A stretch of DNA of 64,000 bases, taken from assembly GCF_900167415.1 (NCBI RefSeq), contig NZ_FUWU01000005.1:34229-98228 (forward strand), written 5' to 3'. A program made the position numbers and the translations under genes. Below, piece by piece: positions 17,442 through 27,590 of this stretch (position 1 is its first letter; every line of letters begins with the position of its first letter). Source of the stretch: Fibrobacter intestinalis (lineage in GTDB: Bacteria; Fibrobacterota; Fibrobacteria; Fibrobacterales; Fibrobacteraceae). The notes below the pieces were generated by a model. The model made no database searches. It worked only from the letters and a program-made list of their open reading frames with translations, and was not told the origin of the DNA.

Positions 17442-17996
17442 ATGTATCTGATTTTAGGATTAGGAAACCCGGGAACGCAATACTTGAATACGCATCACAA
17501 TGCGGGCTTCACCGCTGTTGAAAAATTGGCCGATGCCAGCAGGGAATGGAAATCGGAACATAAATCACTGACGCAAAAAGTGCTCGTGGCGGGGGAAGAG
17601 GTCATCCTTGCCAAGCCGCAGACGTTTATGAATCTATCGGGAGAAGCGGTGCAGGCTTTGATGACTTGGTATAAAATCAAGCCCGAAAATCTGCTGGTCT
17701 TTAGCGATGACGTGAACTTGGATGTGGGGCGGATTCGGATTCGCGCGAATGGCAGCCATGGCGGGCAAAACGGACTGCGAAATATCATTGAACATATTGG
17801 CGACAAGTTTCCGCGAGTGCGTTTTGGAGTGGGCAAGTGTCCGCCCAAATGGGATTTGGCGAATTGGGTGCTCTCTAAATTTCCTCCCGAAGATAAACCG
17901 ATTTTTGAAGAAGCGATTTCAAAAGTTCCCGCTCTTGTGGAATGCTATTTCCGTTTCGGCATGGGAAAGTGCATGGAACGCTATAACGGAAAGTGA
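17442..17996 (+). CDS. pth: Peptidyl-tRNA hydrolase
   Basis: The 184-residue enzyme releases tRNA from stalled peptidyl-tRNA. It has the N-terminal LGLGNPG motif and the catalytic-His segment NTHHNAGFTAVE (THHN in place of the usual TRHN). The Asn-containing KPQTFMNLSGEAV, the FSDDVNLDVGRIRIR segment and GSHGGQNGLRNI complete the active site. AAAGGATT lies just upstream of the ATG. A diverged fragment similar to this gene's N-terminal coding region occurs at 52764. Confidence 0.95.
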   Translation: MYLILGLGNPGTQYLNTHHNAGFTAVEKLADASREWKSEHKSLTQKVLVAGEEVILAKPQTFMNLSGEAVQALMTWYKIKPENLLVFSDDVNLDVGRIRIRANGSHGGQNGLRNIIEHIGDKFPRVRFGVGKCPPKWDLANWVLSKFPPEDKPIFEEAISKVPALVECYFRFGMGKCMERYNGK

Positions 17997-18083
17997 TTTT
18001 TTTGTGCTATTTGTCCTTTTTTGTCAAAAAGGATGTATGCTTATAAATACGGATGAGGACGAACTTTAAAAAGGAGAATCTTC

Positions 18084-18806
18084 ATGGAAATTTATAAGCT
18101 TTTGCCGAATAAGGACGGACTTATCGCTTTCCAGAAAGACGGACAGACGATTTTGGTTGATATGGGTTTGGCGGATTCTTTTGGCGGAGCGAATGCGCCG
18201 CTGGAAATTTGCGGTGTGACGGTTCCTTTTCAACGTGATTTTTCGGAATTGCCGCTTTGTGGAAGGAATCCGGAAATCGTTTCTCGGATTTTAGACGGTG
18301 TGGCGGTAGATCGAATTTTGGGACTTTCTGGGCTTTCTCCTTTTAAAATCATTGTCGATGCATCGGCGCATCGCATTCAATTTGATACCGAAGAAATATC
18401 GCTTTCCCACGACTGGCATTCTGTGGAAATAGAAATGGTGGGAGGATGCCTATTTGTTTCGATTTGGCTGAATGGAGTTCCTCGTAAACTTCTTCTGGAT
18501 TCGGGAACGCCGACTTCTTTTGCGGATTCTTTATGGTTGGACGCTTGTGTACGCAAAGCGGATCGTCAGGATTTTCATTTGCTGTCTGGCGATGAAACGG
18601 CTTCCGTTTATCGGGCTCTTTCAAAAATCGCGGGATTTACATTTCCCATTCGCTACAGCGTATTGTCCGATGCCTTGCGGAAAAAAATCGAAAGCCTGAA
18701 TCATTTGCCGGCAGGAACGGTAAACGGCATTTTGGGCTCTGCGCTTTTGGAGAATCATCGTGGCTATCTCGATGTGGCTTCGGGCATTTTCAAAGTGATG
18801 CAGTAA
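18084..18806 (+). CDS. Two-lobed retropepsin-like (clan AA) protein
   Basis: The 240-residue cytoplasmic protein has no signal peptide. AAGGAG precedes the ATG at 18084 by seven bases. The C-terminal half contains RKLLLDSGTPTSFADSLWL, the DSG loop of aspartyl proteases, and a later hydrophobic-Gly strand VNGILGSALLENHRGYLDV. The N-terminal half has a parallel layout (ILVDMGLADSFGG, then DRILGLSGLSPFKIIVDA) with DMG in place of D(S/T)G. This suggests an internal duplication in which only one lobe keeps the catalytic loop. Clan AA membership is inferred from motifs, and the substrate is unknown. Confidence 0.6.
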   Translation: MEIYKLLPNKDGLIAFQKDGQTILVDMGLADSFGGANAPLEICGVTVPFQRDFSELPLCGRNPEIVSRILDGVAVDRILGLSGLSPFKIIVDASAHRIQFDTEEISLSHDWHSVEIEMVGGCLFVSIWLNGVPRKLLLDSGTPTSFADSLWLDACVRKADRQDFHLLSGDETASVYRALSKIAGFTFPIRYSVLSDALRKKIESLNHLPAGTVNGILGSALLENHRGYLDVASGIFKVMQ

Positions 18807-20366
<1,560 letters not shown>

Positions 20367-20389
20367 TCAGCGGGAAGCTGCCGGGATTT

Positions 20390-20424
20390 AAAACAGTTCG
20401 CAGCAATGCGGGCTGTTTTTGTTT
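20390..20424 (+). terminator. guaB terminator
   Basis: AACAG...CTGTT outer stem with a CGCA-GCAA-TGCG inner stem, followed by TTTTTGTTTG, 24 bp after the guaB stop. Confidence 0.7.
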
Positions 20425-20449
20425 GTATGAAATGGCATAGTCATCGTAA

Positions 20450-20595
20450 GTTTTTTTCAATGCGGGAATTTTTTTCACAAGGGGAATTCAGTTATCAGTT
20501 TTCAGTTCTGACTAATCACGCTTCGACAAGCTCAGCGACCGCCGGTTAGTGTGCTTCGACAACCGGTCCCTGAGTTTATCGAAGGGCTCTAATCC
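20450..20595. repeat. Composite intergenic repeat, second copy
   Basis: The region carries AAGTTTTTTTCAATGCGGGAA, then TTCAGTTATCAGTTTTCAG, then REP-like units CTTCGACAAGCTCAGCGACC and CCCTGAGTTTATCGAAGGG. The module order matches 13430-13610. It fills the gap between guaB and the recombinase gene. Confidence 0.7.
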
Positions 20596-20601
20596 CTAAC
20601 A

Positions 20602-21498
20602 TCACCCCCGCGGGTGCGCCTTTTTAAAGCTTTCCTTGAGTCGTTCTGCGGAAATATGCGTATAAATTTGCGTGGTGGCAAGGCTTTCGTGCCCGAGCAT
20701 CTCCTTGACGCTCATCAGGTCGGCTCCGTTTTCGAGCAGGTGCGTAGCAAAGCTGTGGCGCAGTACATGAGGACTCGCTTTTCCCTCCCAACCGATGCTC
20801 CGAAGTAAATCGTGAATGTCCCGACGCAGAGTGCGGACATTGTGCGCTTCTCCCTGCTCATTCAAAAATACGGCTCCTTTTGCGGAAACAAGGCGACCCG
20901 CTTCGGCAAGTTTTAATTTGTACGTATTAAACCAGTCGATGGATTCTCGCGTCAGGGGAACTTCCCGCTCTTTGTTGCCTTTTCCGATAACCCGGACGGT
21001 GCGATTTTGAAAATCCAAGCGCAACCAAGTAAGGCTCTGGCATTCCGAAATGCGCAGTCCGGAACCGTAGATAAGTTCCAGCAGAACGCGCGCCCTGATT
21101 ATCGGTAGTGGTGGATTTTCAATCTCCTGAAAGTTGATTTTGGCCAAATCTTTTTGAGAAAGGAAAGAAACCAGTCGCTTGGGCTGCTTGGGCATGGGAA
21201 CGGATTCTGCCGGATTGCTGTCGAAAAGATGCTTGCGCACCAGATAGTGCCCAAAGCTCTTCAGGCAGGCGATGTGCAAATCGATGCTGGAAATTTTCAG
21301 AGCTTCCTGTTGCCGCAGATTCCAAACATAAGTGCGGATTGCATGGGCTGTGAAGGAATGCAAATCGGCATTGGGGGGCAATGTCACAAGAAATTTGGCG
21401 AGGGATTCCCGATAGGTGTTTGCCGTGCGAGGGGAAAACCGGCGTTCGAGCAAAATATACCGGATGAAATTTTCTGCGTGTTCCGAAAGCAATGCCAT
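20602..21498 (-). CDS. Tyrosine recombinase (XerC/XerD-like)
   Basis: The 298-residue two-domain recombinase has an N-terminal SAM-like domain (FIRYILLERRFSPRTANTYRES). All catalytic residues are in place: Arg in YGSGLRISE, Lys in VIGKGNKERE, HxxR in HVLRHSFATHLLENGA, His in LGHESLATTQ and Tyr in IYTHIS. Length and lack of nearby phage genes fit the chromosome-dimer resolvases, but XerC cannot be told from XerD or a generic integrase by eye. The ATG at 21498 fits the family start. A GTG at 21525 is the alternative. Longer in-frame starts run into the divergent gene and are unlikely. Confidence 0.87.
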   Translation of the reverse strand: MALLSEHAENFIRYILLERRFSPRTANTYRESLAKFLVTLPPNADLHSFTAHAIRTYVWNLRQQEALKISSIDLHIACLKSFGHYLVRKHLFDSNPAESVPMPKQPKRLVSFLSQKDLAKINFQEIENPPLPIIRARVLLELIYGSGLRISECQSLTWLRLDFQNRTVRVIGKGNKEREVPLTRESIDWFNTYKLKLAEAGRLVSAKGAVFLNEQGEAHNVRTLRRDIHDLLRSIGWEGKASPHVLRHSFATHLLENGADLMSVKEMLGHESLATTQIYTHISAERLKESFKKAHPRG

Positions 21499-21558
21499 TC
21501 CGTTTAAATCTACAAGTTTTTTCACTCCATGTTTAACGAAAATTTTATCTTGTGGAAG

Positions 21559-22710
21559 ATGTTCCGCAAAATTTTGAAAACGGTTTTGCTTGCTTGCCTG
21601 TTCGCTGTTTTGGATGCGTGGTCCATGGATCGTGTCGTTGGAGCGAATGCTTCTTTGGACATTCATGCGGGCGCGCGTTCTGCCGCTTTGGGTGGGGCTT
21701 CCATCGCTTTGGAAGAGGATTTGCTGGAACTGACGTCGAATCCGCAGCAGCTCTCGAATGCGGAAAATTCCTGGGTAGCGTTTAGCCACGTTGCTTACTA
21801 TGAAGATACTCGCTATGATTATGGAGCGGTGCAATTTCCTTTAGGGGAGTTGGGCGGCTTGGGCATCGCGTTTTCCCGATTCGGGGCGGACGATATTCCT
21901 TGGATTGCGGAAGGCGATCCGATTCCCGAAGGTTCGGACTATAAGACGCTTTCGATTGCCGATTATGTTTTTTCGCTGGCGTGGGGACGGCATTTTTTGA
22001 ATGGACGCTTGAATGTCGGCGTGGGCTTTCACGGGCTCTATCGGGAACTGGATCAAAGCGGTTGGGGCTTTCGTGGAGATTTGGGCGCAAGCTATCGCAT
22101 TTTACCGAGATTTGTCGTTTCGTCTTTTTTGAAAGGCTGGACCTCGTCGGCAACGACCTGGGAAGAAGGAACGTTTGAATACAGCTCCCCCGAATGGTAT
22201 TTGGGCTTGCGCTTTGAGCAGCCCGTCTCCTATTTTTACGGGACTTTTGGTGCTTATTGGCAAAGTGCCGGCATTTTGCATCGGGAAAATCGGGACGAGG
22301 ATTGGGATGGCGGCGTTCGCGGCGGAAGATTTTGGGAACATCCGTTGGATTGGTTGGGCGGAGGGCGTGCCGGTTTGGAATTCCGGTTTGATTTTGGTTT
22401 GTCGCTTCGCGCAGGGCTTTCAAGCCTTTCGGAATGGGAAAGTTGGACTGCAGGCGCTGGATTTGCTTTGTCGAACTGGCTCCGCGTAGATTATGCGTTT
22501 GAATCCCATCCGACACTTTCCGCGGTGCATCGCGTCAGTTTGGAAGTTTCTCCGGGACTGTTTCTTTTCCCCAAGAAAAAAACGGCGAAAGCGCCTGTTC
22601 AAGAAGAAAAGTCGATGGAAGAAAAGGAAGCGATTTCGGAATTGGAACCGATTCCCGAAGAGGAAACGCCAGAAGAAGATTCCGCTGGTGGAATTTATTG
22701 GGAAGAATAG
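21559..22710 (+). CDS. PorV/PorQ-like outer-membrane barrel protein
   Basis: A signal peptide (KILKTVLLACLFAVLDAWS) is followed by HAGARSAALGGASIALEED and LTSNPQQLSNAE, the N-terminal hallmarks of PorV/PorQ/UPF0164-type barrels. Alternating aromatic/glycine beta strands follow. The last 45 residues are a charged tail rich in Glu, Lys and Pro. In Bacteroidetes such proteins help type IX secretion, while in Fibrobacteres the role is less defined. The start is ATG 21559 or 21529; the second adds ten residues before the signal. The STAS-protein gene follows 15 bp downstream. Confidence 0.7.
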   Translation: MFRKILKTVLLACLFAVLDAWSMDRVVGANASLDIHAGARSAALGGASIALEEDLLELTSNPQQLSNAENSWVAFSHVAYYEDTRYDYGAVQFPLGELGGLGIAFSRFGADDIPWIAEGDPIPEGSDYKTLSIADYVFSLAWGRHFLNGRLNVGVGFHGLYRELDQSGWGFRGDLGASYRILPRFVVSSFLKGWTSSATTWEEGTFEYSSPEWYLGLRFEQPVSYFYGTFGAYWQSAGILHRENRDEDWDGGVRGGRFWEHPLDWLGGGRAGLEFRFDFGLSLRAGLSSLSEWESWTAGAGFALSNWLRVDYAFESHPTLSAVHRVSLEVSPGLFLFPKKKTAKAPVQEEKSMEEKEAISELEPIPEEETPEEDSAGGIYWEE

Positions 22711-22725
22711 AGGTATATTAGAACT

Positions 22726-23340
22726 ATGAGCGAATTGAATAATTATCGTGCTGCCGGTCTATTTGATCTGCTTTCTGCGCCTGTTACGCCTATCGGCGCT
22801 TTTGATGCGGAACAATTCAAGAAAGATGTGGAGCCTTTATTGGAAAAAGGATCGGCTTTTATTGCCGTTGATTTGAGCGGCCTGGATTTTCTTTACAGCG
22901 ACGCTTGCAGTGCATTTAACATTGTCCGTCAGGAACTTGCCAAAAAAAACGGCGTTTTTGCGGTTCTTACCGATCACGATATTGTGGAAGATTGCTTGCG
23001 AAAAGCCGGTTTGGACAAGACTTTGACCATCTTTCGGAAAGAGGCCGACATGATGGCGTTCTCGATGAAAGAGGATATGTTGAAAAATGAGGAAGGCGAA
23101 GTGAAGATGGCTGCGGAGGTCAAGAGCGAAAATCGTCGTCCTTCCGGATCGATGCATTCGGTTCGTCGCCGTGTGACGGGACGCTTCACCAAAAGTTTCA
23201 ATGCGATTCATAAGGATACGACCATCAAGGGTATGGACAATCCGTTCAAAGAAGAAAAACGCGGTTCTTCTGTGTGGACTTGGACTTTGCTGGGAATTGC
23301 GGCTGTTGCTGCCGTTGTTGTTTATATCGTTCTGCGCTAA
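22726..23340 (+). CDS. STAS-domain protein with C-terminal membrane anchor
   Basis: This 204-residue protein has an N-terminal STAS fold (about residues 10-115) like anti-sigma-factor antagonists: FIAVDLSGLDFLYSDACSAF, then VFAVLTDHDIVEDCLRKAGL. The serine usually phosphorylated (DxSG) is represented by YSDACS. A basic linker leads to a single C-terminal membrane helix (WTWTLLGIAAVAAVVVYIVL), which would hold the STAS domain at the inner membrane. The next gene starts within its stop codon (TAATG), so the two are probably translated together. The partner is unknown. Confidence 0.7.
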   Translation: MSELNNYRAAGLFDLLSAPVTPIGAFDAEQFKKDVEPLLEKGSAFIAVDLSGLDFLYSDACSAFNIVRQELAKKNGVFAVLTDHDIVEDCLRKAGLDKTLTIFRKEADMMAFSMKEDMLKNEEGEVKMAAEVKSENRRPSGSMHSVRRRVTGRFTKSFNAIHKDTTIKGMDNPFKEEKRGSSVWTWTLLGIAAVAAVVVYIVLR

Positions 23341-24275
23341 TGGATTCGTTTCGCGAATACAAATCTTTTAAGTCGGAATGGAAGTCGAAAAAACGGATCC
23401 CTATTTTGCGGGTTCTTTTCGTCTTGATTTTGCTTTATGCGGGCTATGCCAGCGGAACATTTTATAAAGCCTATTCGGCTGTCGAAAATTTTTTTCGGCA
23501 TGAAGAAGAAAAGGAATATATGGATGTTTCCTGGCGGGAAGGCTGCTCCATGACGACAGGAGAGGCGTTTGTCATCAAGAAAAAGTTTTGGGGAGGTTGT
23601 GCTTGGACGGTGCCTTCTTCGCGAGCGTCGGTTTATTTGCCGGACAACCCCTTTCTTCGGTATTTGGCCAGCGTTCCCGGGACTTCGTATCCGTTGAAGA
23701 TTTACTGGATTGCGGACACTTCGGATTTTTGGAATCCGGGCATGGTTGGAGTGAAACGGGATTCTCTTTTGTCTTGGTATTATCATTTCAGGATGGAAGA
23801 TTCTTCTTTTGCTTGGGTGACGGCGGATGGTTGCCGTTATCCTGGCGCTTGTCCGCGAAATCCGCTTTCTGGCGGTGCGCTGCCGATTCCCGATGATTTT
23901 GATTTTCACGGGCGAGAGAATCTGCTTTTGAAAGATCTTTTTATGGGAATTGGAGAAGCTCCGGTATTTCCGATTCTTCCGGCCAGGGTTCTTTCGGTGT
24001 CCGAGGACTCGCTGGGATACAAGTTATTTTTGGATCATGGCGGAAATTTGTTTTCGCGGATTTCCGGGTTGCCGTATTTAAAACCGAATGTGGTTGTCGG
24101 CGCGCAGATTGAATCTTCCGAGCCGATAGGAAGCCTTTCGCCCAAAGACGAATCCTTTTTCTTTTTAGAAGTTTTGCGCAATGGCCGTTTTGTTCGCTGG
24201 GATGAGTTTTATAGGGAAACGCATCTGGTCGAGGAATGCGACGTGGAACGTTTTCGGATGGATTTAGGGATTTAG
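23340..24275 (+). CDS. Membrane-anchored protein with degenerate LytM (M23-like) domain
   Basis: The 311-residue protein begins at the ATG overlapping the STAS-gene stop. An N-terminal membrane helix (ILRVLFVLILLYAGYASG) anchors it. The C-terminal 100 residues resemble the M23/LytM fold: YKLFLDHGGNLFSRISGLPY, then NVVVGAQIESSEPIGSLS, then SFFFLEVLRNGRFVRWDEF. Active M23 enzymes have a His at the position of RISGL and HxH at that of FFFLEV. Both are lost here, so it should not bind zinc. Such inactive LytM proteins usually regulate cell-wall amidases. Family assignment is by pattern only. Confidence 0.6.
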   Translation: MDSFREYKSFKSEWKSKKRIPILRVLFVLILLYAGYASGTFYKAYSAVENFFRHEEEKEYMDVSWREGCSMTTGEAFVIKKKFWGGCAWTVPSSRASVYLPDNPFLRYLASVPGTSYPLKIYWIADTSDFWNPGMVGVKRDSLLSWYYHFRMEDSSFAWVTADGCRYPGACPRNPLSGGALPIPDDFDFHGRENLLLKDLFMGIGEAPVFPILPARVLSVSEDSLGYKLFLDHGGNLFSRISGLPYLKPNVVVGAQIESSEPIGSLSPKDESFFFLEVLRNGRFVRWDEFYRETHLVEECDVERFRMDLGI

Positions 24276-24276
24276 C

Positions 24277-25404
24277 ATGAAACGTCTGCTGTTGCTTTCT
24301 TTATGGCTGTTGCTTTCCTGTTCTCAATCGGATGATGGGCCAATCAGCATTTATCCGGACGATTTTGAATTGAACGGTTACGGTTATGTTCTTTCTGCGC
24401 AGCTGGATTCCGGACGCCGTTTTCATCTTTACGGCGATTCTTTTGCGCTTTCTTTGGACAGTATGTGGACTTTTGGAAACTGCTTTCTGAAAAATATTGA
24501 ACTGAATCTGCAATACCCGAATGATACGGTTGCGACAATTCAAGTGAAACTGGCTTTGGGAAATACGGGAAAAACGGATTGTCCGCAGCCGTTTTTTCGA
24601 CCGGATACGGTGCTGCAAATCGCATTCCCCGATTCTTGGAAAGAAAGGAATATCCGGGAAATTCGGGTGGAAGGAAATGCGCACAATGAATTGTTTGCGG
24701 AAAATGTAGATACGTCGGCAGCGGCTTCGGCTACATTCAAGGATTCCATTTTGGTTCGGCGTGGAACTTTACAGGCAGAAAGCCTTTCGGTGTATTTGGA
24801 TTCGGCGTTTGACGATCCGTATGCTTTGCCGCGTCGAACATTTGATGAGAAAACAGGCGTGCTCGCGGTAAACGATTCTATTCAAGTGGATTCTTTTGCG
24901 TATCGTTTTGTACAAGCGAAGTGCCTGGAAATTCATGACTCCTGCGAAACCATTCCCGATACCATTTGGAATATCTCTTGGCGACTAAAGGATACGAATG
25001 CGGTTTCGATTCGGGCTGTGTGCGCGGATACATCTTCGGATTCCCTGGTGTTTTGTCTTTCCAAAAATTGGGAGGTGGATTCATCGTCTTTTGAAGATTC
25101 CGTTCGGTTGCGACTGGATACGACGTGGTTCAATTCCAAATATTTTGTCCGGCAAATTTCTCGGTGCGCCGCTTTGCAGGAAGGCGATTTTTCGGGAAAT
25201 GCGTCTGCCGGAAGATTTTTTAATGCGAAGTATGTTCTTTTTATTCCATCGGCGGAAGAATCGGGCTGCGGCCCAGCAGCCTTATCGGAATGGATTTTTT
25301 ACAGTTTGACCCAGAACAAAGAAATGCTGGATTCGGCTCAAGCGGAAGGCTTGCGCTTGGCTTGGAAAAATGCTTCTATCGGACATGAAGAGGAAAAAGA
25401 ATGA
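24277..25404 (+). CDS. Lipoprotein of unknown function
   Basis: The signal LLLLSLWLLLSCSQSDDG places the lipidated Cys at residue 15. The remaining 360 residues are beta-rich, with repeated DSI/DSxxV segments and several Cys residues, and match no family by eye. It starts one base after the pseudo-LytM gene stop and overlaps the Nudix gene start by four bases (ATGA). These genes, from the STAS protein onward, form one translationally coupled operon. Confidence 0.75.
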   Translation: MKRLLLLSLWLLLSCSQSDDGPISIYPDDFELNGYGYVLSAQLDSGRRFHLYGDSFALSLDSMWTFGNCFLKNIELNLQYPNDTVATIQVKLALGNTGKTDCPQPFFRPDTVLQIAFPDSWKERNIREIRVEGNAHNELFAENVDTSAAASATFKDSILVRRGTLQAESLSVYLDSAFDDPYALPRRTFDEKTGVLAVNDSIQVDSFAYRFVQAKCLEIHDSCETIPDTIWNISWRLKDTNAVSIRAVCADTSSDSLVFCLSKNWEVDSSSFEDSVRLRLDTTWFNSKYFVRQISRCAALQEGDFSGNASAGRFFNAKYVLFIPSAEESGCGPAALSEWIFYSLTQNKEMLDSAQAEGLRLAWKNASIGHEEEKE

Positions 25405-26129
25405 TGCCCATTGAATATACTTTTTCTCCGGAAATTTTGGAAGAAGATCGAACGGTGATTTTGGAGAGTTCGCTTTTTCAAACATGGCTTGCTCGTTCGC
25501 AAAAAAAATTTGTGGTTTCAAAAATCCATTTTTCTTCGGTGGATTTTCGACAGAAAAAACATTCGCCGCTGTTCATCAAATTGACGGCAACGGCCTCGCT
25601 GCCCGATGGAAAACCTGTCCATGGAATTGTTTTGATTCGCGGCAATGCGGTGGGAATTTTAGTCGTGCTGTGGTGCGAAGGCAAACCGTATTTGCTTTTG
25701 GTGCGTCAGCCTCGATTTGCCATCTCGGAACCGGAATCCTTGGAAATTCCCGCCGGCATTTTGGATTGGTCGAGCGATTATCGCCAAGTGGCTTTGTCGG
25801 AATTAAAAGAAGAAGCGATGATGGACGCCAAAGATGAAGAACTCATCGATTTGACGGGATTTTACACAGATGGAAAATTGGACGGTCATGCGGGCAGCTG
25901 TGGACTTTTGGACGAAAGAATCCGCTTGTTTGCGATTGAACGGACGGTTTCCTCTGAAGAATTGAAACGGTTGGATGGTCGAAAGCAAGAATATACGGAT
26001 GAAAACGAGTGGATTCGCACTGTTGTCCTTCCATACGAAGAGGCGGGCAAGTCGTTTATCGATCACAAAAATTTGCTGGCGATGTTCATGTATGAACGTT
26101 ATTTGTCGGCGCAGGGCAGGCACTTGTAA
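25401..26129 (+). CDS. Nudix hydrolase-like protein (ADP-sugar pyrophosphatase type)
   Basis: The 242-residue protein has a Nudix fold at about residues 70-220: YLLLVRQPRFAISEPESLEIPAG, then GILDWSSDYRQVALSELKEEAMM, then a late PYEEAGKSFIDHKNLLAMF helix. In the Nudix box the usual R of REUXEE is Ser (SELKEEA), while the metal-binding glutamates remain. The sequence order fits ADP-ribose or ADP-sugar pyrophosphatases. The start overlaps the upstream stop by four bases. The 3' end overlaps the convergent PHP gene by 44 bp. Confidence 0.7.
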   Translation: MMPIEYTFSPEILEEDRTVILESSLFQTWLARSQKKFVVSKIHFSSVDFRQKKHSPLFIKLTATASLPDGKPVHGIVLIRGNAVGILVVLWCEGKPYLLLVRQPRFAISEPESLEIPAGILDWSSDYRQVALSELKEEAMMDAKDEELIDLTGFYTDGKLDGHAGSCGLLDERIRLFAIERTVSSEELKRLDGRKQEYTDENEWIRTVVLPYEEAGKSFIDHKNLLAMFMYERYLSAQGRHL

Positions 26130-27579
26130 GGGCAAACCGATTTATTTCGGTTTCGGCTTCCGCTCGGATGTAAGCGTAATCGCCAAAAGGAATTTCCGCA
26201 GAAAATTCAAAATCCGAAAAACGAGTGGCAGAGATGTCGATTTGGCGTTCTCGAATTTCCGTTTTCTTTTTTCCAAAAAAACATAGCGTTTTTAAAGCCC
26301 CAAAGTCCGTTGAACTTTTGAAGTAAAAAGTGGCTCCGCTTGGAGAAAGCTTCCACCAAAGTGCAGGACCGTTTGTTACATACAAATTCATCCCTCGATG
26401 GAGGCTTCTGGGCGATTCGCTTTGAATAACGGTGCGGACGTAACCGAAAACGTGGGCATGGGAACGCTTGAGCTTGAACAAAGGAATTTGAACGCCTGTG
26501 TATTCATTCAAATCGCCGTGGGCATCGTTTCCGCCAAAGGGAAGAATGTAATTCCCTTTTTCCAATTCGGATATCCAAAATTTTCGTCCAAGAATAAAAC
26601 CCTTGTCTCGGGAACCATTCCAAAATTCCAATGCGACAATCGGATTCTTTGAATTTTTTTGCAGATCGCTTTCTTTCCATTCGCCTCGTCGAAAAATAAA
26701 GCGTTCCAGTCGTCCCATCGGTTCTTTGGGGTGGGCGGCAATGCAGGGAAGATCGACTTGAGAAACGATGTCGGCAATCGAAAGCGTGGGCGCGTTATTC
26801 AGCCATTTTCGCCCGCAGTCCCCTTCGCCGGGAAGGTAAAAAGCGTTTCCGGGAACTAAAAGATGGACGTTGCGATTTTCGGCATTTCCCGCGGAAATTT
26901 CTTCTCCCGCAATCATTTGGGGATAGGGAGGAAGTTCGGCAATTTTTTTTTGGAGGTTCTCGTAACGCGCGTTGGCATCGGTGCGTTGCATATAGTCGGA
27001 TTCGCTAAAAGCAAAGTCGTAGGAATGGTCCGTGCAAAAAACAAAATCCAAACCGACGGCTTTTGCCGCTTGTTGTAAAACGGCAGGGGATGCGCCAAAT
27101 TCAACGGGATCCGCGGATAGGCTGGTGTGAACGTGAGTGTCTCCCGCAAGATAATCCTTGGGTTTGGGGACGGGTTCTTTGAGTACGGTAATGCAAAGCG
27201 GCGAGGGATTTAATCCGGTGAGGTTGAACCGGCGAATGCGCTTTTCAGATTTGCCGAATTGCACATGGAGCACGGCGTCCACTTCGTATTTCCCCGGAGG
27301 AATTTTCCCGCAATCTACGCTCCGAAAATAGAATGGCGAGCTGATGGATTCGCCGATGCGTTCCTCTTTTTGAAAACGTTCTTTGCCGCAAGAAAATGTC
27401 GCCGTTAAAGAGTGTACAAAAATGGGGTACCGGTTGGCTTCCCGGATGACGACGAAAAGCTTGACGGATTCATCGGGAACGATTTGGAAAGGCGCGTCGA
27501 TGAGGATTTCCGGCTCTTTCTTGTAAAGAAGGGACCAGGGAAGCTTGAACTTGTAATGGATTTCCGCATATTCCGGCAT
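26086..27579 (-). CDS. PHP-domain metallohydrolase
   Basis: The ATG at 27579 gives a 497-residue protein. Residues 1-135 are a beta-sandwich-like leader. The PHP domain starts at about 145 with AGDTHVHTSLSADPVEFG (first metal motif HVH), then VGLDFVFCTDHSYDFAFSE and MIAGEEISAGN. Later come IAAHPKEPMG and FGGNDAHGDLNEY, completing the usual His/Asp/Glu metal set. It is similar in plan to CehA/McbA-type PHP proteins that often carry extra beta domains; the substrate is unknown. No signal peptide is seen. It lies 12 bp past the barrel-protein gene and is probably in the same transcript as bamD. Confidence 0.75.
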   Translation of the reverse strand: MPEYAEIHYKFKLPWSLLYKKEPEILIDAPFQIVPDESVKLFVVIREANRYPIFVHSLTATFSCGKERFQKEERIGESISSPFYFRSVDCGKIPPGKYEVDAVLHVQFGKSEKRIRRFNLTGLNPSPLCITVLKEPVPKPKDYLAGDTHVHTSLSADPVEFGASPAVLQQAAKAVGLDFVFCTDHSYDFAFSESDYMQRTDANARYENLQKKIAELPPYPQMIAGEEISAGNAENRNVHLLVPGNAFYLPGEGDCGRKWLNNAPTLSIADIVSQVDLPCIAAHPKEPMGRLERFIFRRGEWKESDLQKNSKNPIVALEFWNGSRDKGFILGRKFWISELEKGNYILPFGGNDAHGDLNEYTGVQIPLFKLKRSHAHVFGYVRTVIQSESPRSLHRGMNLYVTNGPALWWKLSPSGATFYFKSSTDFGALKTLCFFGKKKTEIRERQIDISATRFSDFEFSAEIPFGDYAYIRAEAETEINRFALTSACPAPTNNVHT

Positions 27580-27590
27580 GGCCGCTCTTG

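Noticed and set aside
21499..21834. N-terminal extension of the tyrosine recombinase
   Set aside because: It would overlap the divergent barrel-protein gene and does not look like the recombinase family.
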